The notes under the pieces were generated by a model. The model did no database searches. It saw only the letters and a list, made by a program, of their open reading frames with translations, and was not told where the DNA came from. The position numbers were made by a program, and so were the translations under genes. Shown here piece by piece: positions 10,770 through 19,294 of a stretch of 64,000 nt of DNA. Source of the DNA: an uncultured Clostridia bacterium (GTDB lineage: Bacteria > Bacillota > Clostridia > Lachnospirales > Cellulosilyticaceae); the NCBI GenBank assembly GCA_937981575.1, contig CALJNR010000019.1:22989-86988 (forward strand), written 5' to 3'. The stretch's first letter is position 1; the number at the start of each line of letters is the position of its first letter.

Positions 10770-12116
10770 TTATCTATGAATGATAATCATTGTATCTTTA
10801 GTAATATGATGATAGAGCCATTTAATATCTTCATCGTTTATAATAATATTTCTGCGGTCAACAGGCTTTCCGAGCCTGTTTAAATAGTCCTGTTTGATAT
10901 TCCAGTATTCATCACGTATAAGCCCTTGAAGCATACATCCATCATATACTTTGATCCAGAAGTTAGCCCCTTCTCTGTTTTGGTGGTCTACAAAAGATTC
11001 TCCTTTATCAGTTATATAGTAGGTACCAAGTGATAAAGAATGTTTTTGATCACCGACAGAACATAAAAAGGTTTTTATTTTTTGTGTGCCTTTATAGACA
11101 TTGATTTTTGCCTTAGTATGTGTTAGTACTTCCAGCCATATTTTATCATCTTCTATATTTGTAGTTGTAAATTGGATTTCTTTTGGAATACTTAATTCTC
11201 CGCTTGCAGATTCTACTTGAAAAACAGCTTGATAAACGGTATTAGGTTCTAGGACTTTATCAAGCAAAAATTCCAAATGATAAGGGTCGATGTTTTTGCC
11301 TTGTATTTTTGTATTATTAATTGTAAGATAGCCAGCGACTGTCGGAGAGTCAGTTTCAATTTTGAGCCTTGGATATAAACCAATCCATTTGCTGTCAGTG
11401 GCAGGATAAGTAGAAGCAATAACGGGCTTAATATCTGTTGTTAAAATAACTTGTGCATCCTGTTTAAGCAGTACCCCTGACTGTGATGGCATTCCCTTTC
11501 TAAAGGACAAAATATACCGCCCGTTGTTTTCAAGGGGGGTTTTAGGCGTAAAAACAAATGCTGTGGGATCTTCTACTTGTTTGCCTAGATGGTTAAAAGT
11601 AATGGCTGGCTCAATATAAAAGGTTGTATCGCACTGAAGATATTTATAAAGCTTATGTTTATTCATTGGGGTATTAAACTTGACAACAAATGGTTTTTCG
11701 GTGGCTATAAGTATGTTTTCAGTTGGTTCAATAATGGATACTTCACTTTTAAACTGAATAGCTGCTTTGGCATTTCTAGATATAAAAGAAAGTTTGCTGG
11801 GTGCGTCTTTAATAAGAAGCTGAGCTTTTTGTCCCTTAATAAAATTTTGTTCTTTTAATTTTATACATACAACGCTGTCTGTTAACCAGTCAATAGAGTA
11901 ATCGAAGTCCTTAGCATAAGGAAGCTGACTTGTGAGCTTTATGCACTCAGGAAACTTGTCTTTATCCATAGGAAATAAAAAATTAATGGTAACTTGTGCG
12001 TAGGCTGGATTAACTTCCACCCAAGACAGACTTAGATCTTTGAGTATCCATAAGGATACAAGTAAAATAACGCTAATAAGAGAAAATTTAAACAGCTTTT
12101 TCTTTACAGTAATCAT
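10770..12116 (-). CDS. Ig-like/L,D-transpeptidase-fold protein lacking the catalytic residues
   Basis: The 448-aa protein has an N-terminal membrane anchor (about residues 8-28). Ig-like regions of the Big_5 type follow (FVVKFNTPMNKHKL... FVFTPKTPLENNGRYILSF), and a C-terminal domain aligns with YkuD-type L,D-transpeptidases (GTYYITDKGESF, FWIKVYDG, LGKP, DEDIKWLYHHI). In active enzymes the LG-P segment runs into SHGC. Here residues 420-423 are DRRN, and the upstream catalytic His position is Gln397. It is probably a wall-binding pseudoenzyme outside the membrane. GGAGGG precedes the ATG. A separate strong terminator isolates it from the tRNAs upstream. Confidence 0.72.
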   Translation of the reverse strand: MITVKKKLFKFSLISVILLVSLWILKDLSLSWVEVNPAYAQVTINFLFPMDKDKFPECIKLTSQLPYAKDFDYSIDWLTDSVVCIKLKEQNFIKGQKAQLLIKDAPSKLSFISRNAKAAIQFKSEVSIIEPTENILIATEKPFVVKFNTPMNKHKLYKYLQCDTTFYIEPAITFNHLGKQVEDPTAFVFTPKTPLENNGRYILSFRKGMPSQSGVLLKQDAQVILTTDIKPVIASTYPATDSKWIGLYPRLKIETDSPTVAGYLTINNTKIQGKNIDPYHLEFLLDKVLEPNTVYQAVFQVESASGELSIPKEIQFTTTNIEDDKIWLEVLTHTKAKINVYKGTQKIKTFLCSVGDQKHSLSLGTYYITDKGESFVDHQNREGANFWIKVYDGCMLQGLIRDEYWNIKQDYLNRLGKPVDRRNIIINDEDIKWLYHHITKDTMIIIHR

Positions 12117-12180
12117 ATATACATCCCTCCAACTTGTCTAAAATATATATATGTTTTAATGAACTCGAACATGCCTTAAA

Positions 12181-12228
12181 TAGTTAAAAAGACAGCCATT
12201 TCGTTAGAAATGGCTGTCTTTTTAACTA
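12181..12228 (-). terminator. Terminator of the tRNA operon
   Basis: A perfect 22-bp stem (12181-12202 with 12207-12228) with a 4-base loop contains GACAGCCATTTC and runs into a T5 stretch. It ends the tRNA-Tyr/tRNA-Phe transcript. Confidence 0.85.
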
Positions 12229-12240
12229 TTTAAGTTTAAA

Positions 12241-12313
<73 letters not shown>

Positions 12314-12316
12314 GTA

Positions 12317-12398
12317 TGGAGGGAGAAGGATTCGAACCTTCGAAGCTATCAGCAACAGATTTACAGTCTGCCCCCTTTGGCCGCTCGGGAATCCCTCC
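12317..12398 (-). tRNA. tRNA-Tyr (GTA)
   Basis: The minus strand gives an 82-nt class II tRNA with acceptor stem GGAGGGA/TCCCTCC, anticodon loop CTGTAAA (anticodon GTA), a long variable arm and T arm GGTTCGAATCC. It lies 3 bases upstream of tRNA-Phe in the same transcript. CCA is not encoded. Confidence 0.95.
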
Positions 12399-12446
12399 AG
12401 ACTATATTTCAATAAAATATTAAGTATATGTTACAGACACTTGTAT

Positions 12447-12475
12447 AGTTTAGCAAAACCTTTATCGTGTGTCAA
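12447..12475 (-). promoter_or_regulatory. Sigma-A promoter of the tRNA-Tyr/tRNA-Phe operon
   Basis: The minus strand has TTGACA (12470-12475), a 17-bp spacer and TAAACT (12447-12452), about 48 bases before the mature tRNA-Tyr end. Confidence 0.75.
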
Positions 12476-12556
12476 TATTTTTTGATGCGTGACATATGAA
12501 AACAATTATTTTTATAGTATAATAATGTTATAGTGTTTACAAAGGATGGATAGTGT

Positions 12557-13156
12557 ATGAAAATATTAGTAGTAGCCGATGTTGAAAGTAACTACATTTG
12601 GGATTTTTTTGATAAAACTAAGTTTGCCGATATAGAATGTGTGATATCTTGCGGAGATTTAAAATCAACTTACTTGTCCTTTTTAGTTACGATGCTGGCT
12701 GTTCCAGTTTTTTATATTCATGGGAATCATGATAAACGTTACATAGTAAGTCCCCCGGAAGGATGTGACTGCATAGAAGATAAAGTAATAACCTATCGCA
12801 ACATTAGGATCGCAGGATTAGGCGGTTCGATGGAATATACTGGCGGGCCGCACCAATATACAGAACAAGAAATGCAAAAACGTGTGAAAAAGCTTATCAA
12901 AACCTCGAAAGGGAATATTGATTTATTTGTAACACATGCCCCTACTTTTAATCTCGGGGATAATGAGAACAGCATTTGTCACAGGGGGTTTAAGGCATTT
13001 TATGATATTTATCATTCGGCAACGCCTAAATATCATCTCCATGGACACAATCATTTTACATATTCCTCCAATGCTCAAAGGATTTTATACTATGATACAG
13101 TTCAAGTTATTAATGGCTATAATTATTATATTTTAGATTACAAACAAGAGAGTTAA
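12557..13156 (+). CDS. Calcineurin-like metallophosphoesterase
   Basis: This is a compact 199-aa phosphoesterase with the full metal-ligand set in order: DVE near residue 8, CGDLKS, GNHD, THAP and HGHNH. It is predicted cytosolic, as no signal peptide is seen. Members act on phosphodiesters or phosphoproteins; the substrate is not predictable. The spacing resembles small archaeal/clostridial MPEs more than YfcE. The final codons and stop form part of the downstream terminator stem. Confidence 0.85.
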   Translation: MKILVVADVESNYIWDFFDKTKFADIECVISCGDLKSTYLSFLVTMLAVPVFYIHGNHDKRYIVSPPEGCDCIEDKVITYRNIRIAGLGGSMEYTGGPHQYTEQEMQKRVKKLIKTSKGNIDLFVTHAPTFNLGDNENSICHRGFKAFYDIYHSATPKYHLHGHNHFTYSSNAQRILYYDTVQVINGYNYYILDYKQES

Positions 13157-13183
13157 TCCAAAAAGGATTAACTCTCTTGTTTG
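13141..13183. terminator. Bidirectional terminator with both stop codons inside the stem
   Basis: A 19-bp perfect stem (13141-13159 with 13165-13183) has an A5 loop. The TAA of the phosphoesterase (13154-13156) is in one arm and the TAA of the convergent BMP-type gene (13168-13170) is in the other. Confidence 0.85.
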
Positions 13184-15132
13184 CCTATAATGCCTTTCAT
13201 ATATGAAAAGGGATCGGTAGGTTTTAATTCTTTAATATTAGGCAGATCTCCTTCTACTCCGTCGACCAGCCAATCCATATGAATAATATCTTCATAATCA
13301 AGAGTAACACCTGAAGGAACTCTTAAACTTTTATTTTGATCATAAATAGGGCCTTCAAAAATGTTAAATTCATTTCTGATAATGGACTTTTTGACGCCCT
13401 CAATTAAATATTTCATTGAACTATTGATATTTCTATTCGAATAAACAATATCTACAATGCCTGTATTCATGCCAAGCCAAAAGTTCATCGGGAACTGGGT
13501 GTTCCCTGAATCTTCATGAATAGATTTCCATGTTCCGCTTAAGATATTTTGAATAACTTTTTCATAGAAAACGCCCCAATTCCAAAGAGCCATTGCATAA
13601 TGCATCTTTTCATTTGCAGCACTCTGCATTTTATAAACACCATACTCTTTTGAAATGTCCCCTGCCATAGGCAGATCTTCATTGGAGATAATGTCAGCTC
13701 CTTCGGAGGTCAGCTTTTCAGCAATACATTTTCCACCTTCAGGATTATCCCACCTATAAGTCCACATCGCCTTTACTTTTACATAAGGATTAACTGCACG
13801 GGCACCTAATGTAAAAGCGTTGATGCTGCTGACTACTTCTGAAATAGGGTAAGGAGCAACATAACCAATAATATTTGTTTGAGTCATAGCCCCTGCAATC
13901 ATCCCCAGCAGATATCTTGGTTCATGAATTCTTCCAAAATATAATGTTAGTGACTTATAAGAGTGAGTAGCAGCGCAGTTAAAAAATTTAATTTGTGGAA
14001 ATTCCATTGCTGCCTTTAAAGCAGGCGCAACAAAAGTAGGAGATGTTGTAAATATAATATCATAATGATCCATGGCTAATGCTTTAAGTTTATTATATGC
14101 AGATTCATTCTCGGGTACATTTTCTATCTTAGTTGTTACAATCTGATTTTTAAATATGTTATCTATATGAAGCCTTCCGAGCTCATGGGCATAGGCCCAA
14201 CCAGAATTTTCAGATGTTTTAGCGTAAACAAAAGCGATCTTAAGTATTTTTTTTGGAACAACCAAATCTGTTATTGAAGTAAATACACTTTTTTTCTTAG
14301 GGGCATCAAGTACATCTGTTTTTACGTTAACTGATTCTTGTTCGAACACTTTAAGTTCATCAACCGTTTTTTTAATATTGTTTTTATCATGTTCTGTATG
14401 AATTTCTTCTGGCATGCCATAAATCTTTAGAAAAGTTAAAAAGGCATCTCCGGTTGTGATCTCCAGCTTATCTCCACCATTTTCTAAGTAGCTTTGCCTA
14501 AAAGGTCTATAAAGATTTGACATGAAAGATTTGTAGGGATCATCATCTTGGTGCTTGGATTTGTAACGTTTAATGTATGTAAGTAGTTCTGGAAAACGCC
14601 CTTCTTCTGTAAACCAAACAGAATTAATATTGGTCTGCTTATAAAAGTTCATAAATTCATAGTAGATATTATTAATTTTATCCTCTTCATCCCGTTTAGG
14701 AATAAGTCGTATAACGTATCCATTGATACTTGTTCCTTTAACAAATTTTAATACGCTTACCCTCTTATTGCCTTCAATAACAAAAAAGTGATTTAGATAT
14801 TCATAAACTTTAATAGGATCTGTAATGCCGGCTTCAATATGATGATTATATAAATGCATCCATTTTGAAGCAAATTCTGATTTAAGCGGCATAAGCGGCA
14901 TGAAGTTGTGAGCAAAAGAAATACTTCTGGAATGGGTATATGTTCCGACGATTTTATCAATTGGAATTTCTACAAGACCTAAAGAAAATTCAGAGGCAAT
15001 ATCCCCAGTTTGAATAATACCATCCAGATCTCTTAAATAACCAGATTCCCCTTTAGATACCATGTGATTCCACACTGATTTTCCACTTCTATAAGCCTGT
15101 TCATAAGCGTGTTCTAATTCTGTATTATTCAT
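13168..15132 (-). CDS. ParB-like domain fused to a BMP-type ligand-binding domain
   Basis: The 654-aa protein has no signal peptide or lipobox, although its C-terminal half (about residues 290-610) is a BMP/Med-type periplasmic-binding fold (KIAFVYAKTSENSGWAYAHELGR, IIFTTSPTFVAPALKAA, NFWLGMNTGIVDIVYS). The N-terminal part (about 40-150) resembles a ParB/sulfiredoxin module, ending in FFVIEGNKRVSVLKFVKG, where ParB proteins have an EGxxR-type nucleotide-binding motif. This suggests a cytosolic sensor or regulator, not a transporter lipoprotein. No ABC permease or ATPase is nearby. GTGAGG precedes the ATG. Domain borders are estimates. Confidence 0.7.
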   Translation of the reverse strand: MNNTELEHAYEQAYRSGKSVWNHMVSKGESGYLRDLDGIIQTGDIASEFSLGLVEIPIDKIVGTYTHSRSISFAHNFMPLMPLKSEFASKWMHLYNHHIEAGITDPIKVYEYLNHFFVIEGNKRVSVLKFVKGTSINGYVIRLIPKRDEEDKINNIYYEFMNFYKQTNINSVWFTEEGRFPELLTYIKRYKSKHQDDDPYKSFMSNLYRPFRQSYLENGGDKLEITTGDAFLTFLKIYGMPEEIHTEHDKNNIKKTVDELKVFEQESVNVKTDVLDAPKKKSVFTSITDLVVPKKILKIAFVYAKTSENSGWAYAHELGRLHIDNIFKNQIVTTKIENVPENESAYNKLKALAMDHYDIIFTTSPTFVAPALKAAMEFPQIKFFNCAATHSYKSLTLYFGRIHEPRYLLGMIAGAMTQTNIIGYVAPYPISEVVSSINAFTLGARAVNPYVKVKAMWTYRWDNPEGGKCIAEKLTSEGADIISNEDLPMAGDISKEYGVYKMQSAANEKMHYAMALWNWGVFYEKVIQNILSGTWKSIHEDSGNTQFPMNFWLGMNTGIVDIVYSNRNINSSMKYLIEGVKKSIIRNEFNIFEGPIYDQNKSLRVPSGVTLDYEDIIHMDWLVDGVEGDLPNIKELKPTDPFSYMKGIIGKQES

Positions 15133-15194
15133 AATAATTACCTCACTTTTGCAAATTATCCTTGAAAGACATCATAAAAATAAGCCAAAAAGGC

Positions 15195-15554
15195 TTATAA
15201 GTTAAAGACAGAATGCCTTGAAAAGTTTTCTAGAGAATCATCGTCAATACCCCAAAACAGTTCTCTTCCTTCTATATAATAATGCATAACGAATGTTTTA
15301 TTATCTATAGTATATTCCATTTTTGTAGCTGAAAGAATAATATAAGAACCTGTTTTGGCGGTATTATTAAATTTGACGAGGCCGTCTTCTGTAAAGATAA
15401 TCTGCTCTCCCGTTTCTTTGGAACGCCATGCTCCTATTAAAGTTGGCGTACTATATTTTTTATAAGATGAAAAACTCAAGAAGCTTATCCCAAGTAGCAT
15501 AAGCAGTAAGAAAATAAAAATGAAAGCTTTAAAATGGCGTTTTAACCTTAACAT
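15195..15554 (-). CDS. Small membrane-anchored protein with a lipocalin-like outer domain
   Basis: The 119-aa protein has a basic start, MLRLKRHFK, followed by a 20-residue hydrophobic anchor (FIFIFLLLMLLGISFL). The rest begins LIGAWRSKETGEQIIFTEDG and contains alternating beta-strands ending near ELFWGI, a pattern of DUF5640/lipocalin-like stress or envelope proteins. No catalytic residues are visible. AAGGA precedes the ATG. It follows the DUF3298 gene by 67 bases on the same strand and may be cotranscribed. Confidence 0.55.
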   Translation of the reverse strand: MLRLKRHFKAFIFIFLLLMLLGISFLSFSSYKKYSTPTLIGAWRSKETGEQIIFTEDGLVKFNNTAKTGSYIILSATKMEYTIDNKTFVMHYYIEGRELFWGIDDDSLENFSRHSVFNL

Positions 15555-15621
15555 TTTAGTTCCTTTCTTTAGTAAATTGTTTATTTGTATTTTACACCAA
15601 ATAATTACAAGTTACAAATCT

Positions 15622-16386
15622 TTATTTAAGATAAGCTGCTATTTTATCATGAGGGATAGAAAATTCAATTATACCTGCGGCATAAGGAGCTATTTCATAA
15701 ATATTAAATATAACAATGAGGTTTCCTTCACTGTTTATATAATATTCTTGACTTTCTTTAATGCCTGTAAATCCTTGAGTTCCTGGGAAAAAGTATTCAC
15801 CTTTGATTCTTCTTTCCGCTATCTGGTCATAGATTTCTGTATTAATAAGATCTTTATAGTCTACACTATCTTTAAAAAGATCTTTTAACTCGAGAATCTT
15901 ATTATCACATGTATTAATTGTAATATATTCCTGATAACTGATACCATGAGCACCACCGCTATATTGGTACTCTAGAAATCCTATTACCAAATAGGGCTTT
16001 GGAGCTTCTATAACAGAAAAAGTTGAAATGTATTCAAATTTTATTGGGGTTAATTGGTCTCTGAGCATATCTTTATTATATTCTTTTGCTGTAGAGACTG
16101 CATTCTTTTTGGCTTTTTGAGCTTCATTCAGAAACCTCTTGTTGAGATCTGATTCAAAGTTTTTGTCAGCCAGCCCTTGAATTTGGGGAACTTTAATGTT
16201 TAAATTAATAAAATCACTTTCATAGACTAAATTTTTAGTTTGAACGGAGACAGATTCACAATCTGCCATAACAAATATCGCTGTACCCGGCGTATCTTTG
16301 CTTGTCTTTGTCTTAGCACATAGATTGAGATTAAAATAAGAAAGCAAAGTTAAAATTAACAGTGCATACATCGCTTTTTTTGGCAT
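15622..16386 (-). CDS. Exported DUF4163/DUF3298 protein (RsiV-like outer domain)
   Basis: The 254-aa protein has a signal peptide (MPKKAMYALLILTLLSYFNLNLCAK). Residues about 45-140 look like DUF4163 (VYESDFINLNIKVPQIQGL). The C-terminal part is DUF3298, with YQYSGGAHG, the central ELKDLFKDSVDYKDLI, and a closing YEIAPYAAGIIEFSIP. These domains occur in RsiV, where they bind lysozyme, and in free exported proteins. There is no anti-sigma domain here, so a lysozyme-binding or envelope role is only possible. AAAGGGGG precedes the ATG. Confidence 0.75.
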   Translation of the reverse strand: MPKKAMYALLILTLLSYFNLNLCAKTKTSKDTPGTAIFVMADCESVSVQTKNLVYESDFINLNIKVPQIQGLADKNFESDLNKRFLNEAQKAKKNAVSTAKEYNKDMLRDQLTPIKFEYISTFSVIEAPKPYLVIGFLEYQYSGGAHGISYQEYITINTCDNKILELKDLFKDSVDYKDLINTEIYDQIAERRIKGEYFFPGTQGFTGIKESQEYYINSEGNLIVIFNIYEIAPYAAGIIEFSIPHDKIAAYLK

Positions 16387-16621
16387 TGTTCATATCCCCC
16401 TTTAATATTTATGTTTATATTTATAGTGTTTCCCTAATAAAAAGTAATATGTTAAGTAAACATTTGAAAATCTGCAAAGTATTTCTTAAGTAAATGCTGA
16501 CAGGATACTACTAGATGGGAAAATTTATGTAAAGTCTGCTGTTGATTTATAAATTATTTAAATTGAGATAAATTTAAATAATTATTATCTGATACAAATA
16601 TATAAGTTGAGAGGTGCTTTA

Positions 16622-17977
16622 ATGAAAGAACTTGCGGAATGTATCCAAAATATGCATGCTTTTTTTTATCAGCGTCACACTTTTAATATCAATATGAGAA
16701 TCCACTATTTGAAAAAGCTGCGAAAAAACATTGTTCTTAGTCATCAAGCGATTGTCAATGCCCTTTATGAGGACTTTAAGAAACCAGCTTTTGAAGTTTA
16801 TACGACAGAAATATATACCGTTTTAAAAGAGATAGATTTCGTACTTAAACATATTAAAAAGTGGAGCGCTGTCAAAAAGCATCAGGGCGTTTTTCCGCTT
16901 ATCGGGAGTTCGGTTCATATTACAGCCGAGCCTTATGGTGTATGTCTGATTTTTTCGCCATTTAATTATCCTTTTCAATTGGCACTCCTGCCGCTTGTTG
17001 GGGCATTGGCGGCAGGAAACTGTGCGGTCGTTAAACCCTCAGAGTACACGCCTAATACCTCAAAGCTGCTCAAACAAATGATAAACGATTGTTTTCCTGC
17101 GTACTATGTTCAAGTCATTGAGGGGGACGCCAGTGTAAGTCAGAGACTCCTGGTTGAACCTGTTGACTATATATTTTTTACAGGAGGAGCAGAAAATGCA
17201 AAAAAGGTAATGGCAAAAGCAGCTGAACAGCTAATTCCTGTTACACTGGAACTAGGAGGTAAAAGTCCTGCTATAGTTGATTATGATGCAGATGTTGAAC
17301 TAGCAGCCAGAAGAATTGTATGGGGAAAATTTCTTAATGCGGGGCAGACATGTATTGCTCCAGATTATGTTTTAGTTCATAAAAATATCATTGATAAGTT
17401 TTTAAGGTATGTTGGCTATTCAATTGAATCTTTTTACCAGAATAAAAATGATTTAGCTAGGATTATCAATGAAATGCATTATGTTAGACTGCTTCATTTA
17501 ATCGATGAAGATAAAATTTATTTTGGGGGACATTTTGATACGGATGATTTATATATTGAGCCAACAGTTCTTTATCCGGTATATCCTTCAGATGCATGCA
17601 TGAAAGAAGAAATATTCGGGCCGATACTGCCTATTTTGACTTTTAACGCATTAGGTGAGGTCAAAAAGCTTGTTCACAGGTATCCTAAGCCGCTTGCATG
17701 CTACCTTTTTGGTAACAATACGAACCGCATCAACTATCTTCTGAAACATCTTTCCTTTGGAGGCGGGTGCATTAACGATACTGTACTGCATGCAGTAAGC
17801 CTGCAAGCACCTTTTGGTGGTATAGGGTACAGCGGTATGGGGGCTTATCATGGGGAATATAGTTTTAAAACATTTTCTCATGAGAAAACCATGCTGCATA
17901 GCAAAGCATCAGAAATACCTTTGAGATACCCGCCCTATATTAAAAAAATGAATAAAGTCAAGAAGCTCATTAAATAA
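16622..17977 (+). CDS. Class 3-type aldehyde dehydrogenase
   Basis: This 451-aa NAD(P)-dependent enzyme oxidises aldehydes to acids. It has the fatty-aldehyde/class 3 layout: FSPFNYPFQLALLPLVGALAAGN, KPSEYTP, FTGG, the general base Glu210 in LELGGKSP and nucleophile Cys244 in GQTCIAPDYVL, then KEEIFGPILP. The C-terminus has basic and aromatic residues that could touch the membrane. A TTG five codons upstream overlaps the GAGAGGTG ribosome site, so ATG 16622 is used. It is monocistronic with a hairpin after the stop. The physiological aldehyde is unknown. Confidence 0.9.
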   Translation: MKELAECIQNMHAFFYQRHTFNINMRIHYLKKLRKNIVLSHQAIVNALYEDFKKPAFEVYTTEIYTVLKEIDFVLKHIKKWSAVKKHQGVFPLIGSSVHITAEPYGVCLIFSPFNYPFQLALLPLVGALAAGNCAVVKPSEYTPNTSKLLKQMINDCFPAYYVQVIEGDASVSQRLLVEPVDYIFFTGGAENAKKVMAKAAEQLIPVTLELGGKSPAIVDYDADVELAARRIVWGKFLNAGQTCIAPDYVLVHKNIIDKFLRYVGYSIESFYQNKNDLARIINEMHYVRLLHLIDEDKIYFGGHFDTDDLYIEPTVLYPVYPSDACMKEEIFGPILPILTFNALGEVKKLVHRYPKPLACYLFGNNTNRINYLLKHLSFGGGCINDTVLHAVSLQAPFGGIGYSGMGAYHGEYSFKTFSHEKTMLHSKASEIPLRYPPYIKKMNKVKKLIK

Positions 17978-17983
17978 TTAAAC

Positions 17984-18031
17984 AATGAGGCTACACCAAA
18001 GAATACAAGCTTCTAATGGTATAGCCTCATT
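17984..18031. terminator. Terminator after the aldehyde dehydrogenase
   Basis: AATGAGGCTA (17984-17993) pairs with TAGCCTCATT (18022-18031) around a partly paired loop, and T3 follows. It lies between convergent genes. Confidence 0.7.
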
Positions 18032-18043
18032 TTGCACGGTTTA

Positions 18044-18271
18044 TTAAAGATTATGACAATCATGGCCTGATTGTTTTTTTACTTTTTCAAGCTGGTCTAA
18101 AAAGTCTTCTATCTGACCAATTTCCATTTGATTGTTTGTATTTATTGTGTGAATTTTTTCGGTGTAAAAGTTTTTAAGATGTAGTGTTGTTCCTGTACCA
18201 ACAGTATTTTCTTTATAGATACAGCGGTAACCATCATTATACTTATTTTTAAATTCTTCAAAGTTACTCAT
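18044..18271 (-). CDS. Small hypothetical protein
   Basis: This 75-aa soluble protein follows AAAAGGAGAGCG. The first half is polar and may form beta-strands (YRCIYKENTVGTGTTLHLKNFY). The second half is a likely amphipathic helix (EIGQIEDFLDQLEKVKKQ) before a Cys/His-containing tail, GHDCHNL. I recognise no family. It lies 68 bases downstream of the Xer-like recombinase on the same strand and could be in that transcript. Confidence 0.55.
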   Translation of the reverse strand: MSNFEEFKNKYNDGYRCIYKENTVGTGTTLHLKNFYTEKIHTINTNNQMEIGQIEDFLDQLEKVKKQSGHDCHNL

Positions 18272-18339
18272 AGTACGCTCTCCTTTTCAATGAGATAGTA
18301 CTAGTATAAGTTTTTTGATGAATTTCATTCATAGCCTTT

Positions 18340-19284
18340 TTATGTAAAGGATAATTTTTTAATTTGCAGCTGTTTGTGGTGGGCATTGATTTCGTGGGTA
18401 TATACTGATAAAGTGATGGCTGGATTGCTATGAGATATAAGAGATGAAATGGTTGAAATATCCATATTGGCAGCGATACAGTAAGATGCAAACGTATGAC
18501 GGAATAAATGCGCATGTATGTGCCTGTTCATAACTTTGGAAAGTGTTTTCATTAAGTCATGGAGCGTCCGGGCAGCCATATGCTTATTCGTATCTTGTCT
18601 GCTAGGAAATAAGTACTGACTTTGAAGCATACCTGCAAGTTCTGTGCTTTGTATTTTGCTTGCTGCATCATCATATGAACTAAAGGCATTTAACAGTTCA
18701 TCATGAATAGGGACTTGATTATATTTTTTCCCTTTTGTAAACAGTGTAATAGAATTTTGATCGAAAGAAACTGAACCTTTTTTGATAGAGACAACCTCCT
18801 GGGCGCGGCAGCCCGTATAAAGCAGAATTGAAATAAGTAGGATGTTTCTTATACTGCAATAATAAAGATACTCGTAATAAGGATGCTCCTTACGTAAGAA
18901 ATACTCTTCTTTTTGCTCGGTGAGATATGAAAATAAGCAGCTGATTTCCTCTTTAGTTAGAACCTCTTTAGGGGCAGATGTTTTTTTTGATCTGATAGGG
19001 TCAATAAATTCATAAAGCTTTTGATTGCACAGCTTTTTTTGATAACAAAATTTTAAAAAGCGATGCAGTACAACTTGTTTTCTTTTAACTGATGAGGGCC
19101 TCAAATGGATAATCTGCATAAAATAATTCTGGAAAACTTCAAAACTTAATTGCTCCAGGTCTTCTTTTGAAACTGCAAGATAAAATTGATCTAGGTCTTG
19201 CTTATAAGCTCGTATGGAGTGCTCGGATAGCTGCTGATTACCTAGTGAAATGATAAAGTAACTGATAGCCTGCTGAATTTTCAT
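18340..19284 (-). CDS. Tyrosine recombinase, XerC/D-like
   Basis: The 314-aa protein has an N-terminal SAM-like core-binding domain (about 1-95, with SEHSIRAYKQDLDQFY). The catalytic domain holds Arg in YTGCRAQEV, Lys in FTKGKKYNQVPI, HLFRHTFAS, ISHSNPA and the nucleophile Tyr in LSVYTH, so all active residues are present. It might resolve chromosome dimers or be a domesticated integrase. No att sites or phage genes flank it. Its AAGGAG site overlaps the end of the formate/nitrite channel gene 10 bases upstream, so the pair looks operonic, which is unusual for a recombinase. Confidence 0.85.
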   Translation of the reverse strand: MKIQQAISYFIISLGNQQLSEHSIRAYKQDLDQFYLAVSKEDLEQLSFEVFQNYFMQIIHLRPSSVKRKQVVLHRFLKFCYQKKLCNQKLYEFIDPIRSKKTSAPKEVLTKEEISCLFSYLTEQKEEYFLRKEHPYYEYLYYCSIRNILLISILLYTGCRAQEVVSIKKGSVSFDQNSITLFTKGKKYNQVPIHDELLNAFSSYDDAASKIQSTELAGMLQSQYLFPSRQDTNKHMAARTLHDLMKTLSKVMNRHIHAHLFRHTFASYCIAANMDISTISSLISHSNPAITLSVYTHEINAHHKQLQIKKLSFT

Positions 19285-19294
19285 AGATGCTCCT

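Noticed and set aside
18264..18515. 83-codon minus-strand frame
   Set aside because: It overlaps the end of the recombinase in another frame and has no ribosome site or recognisable content.
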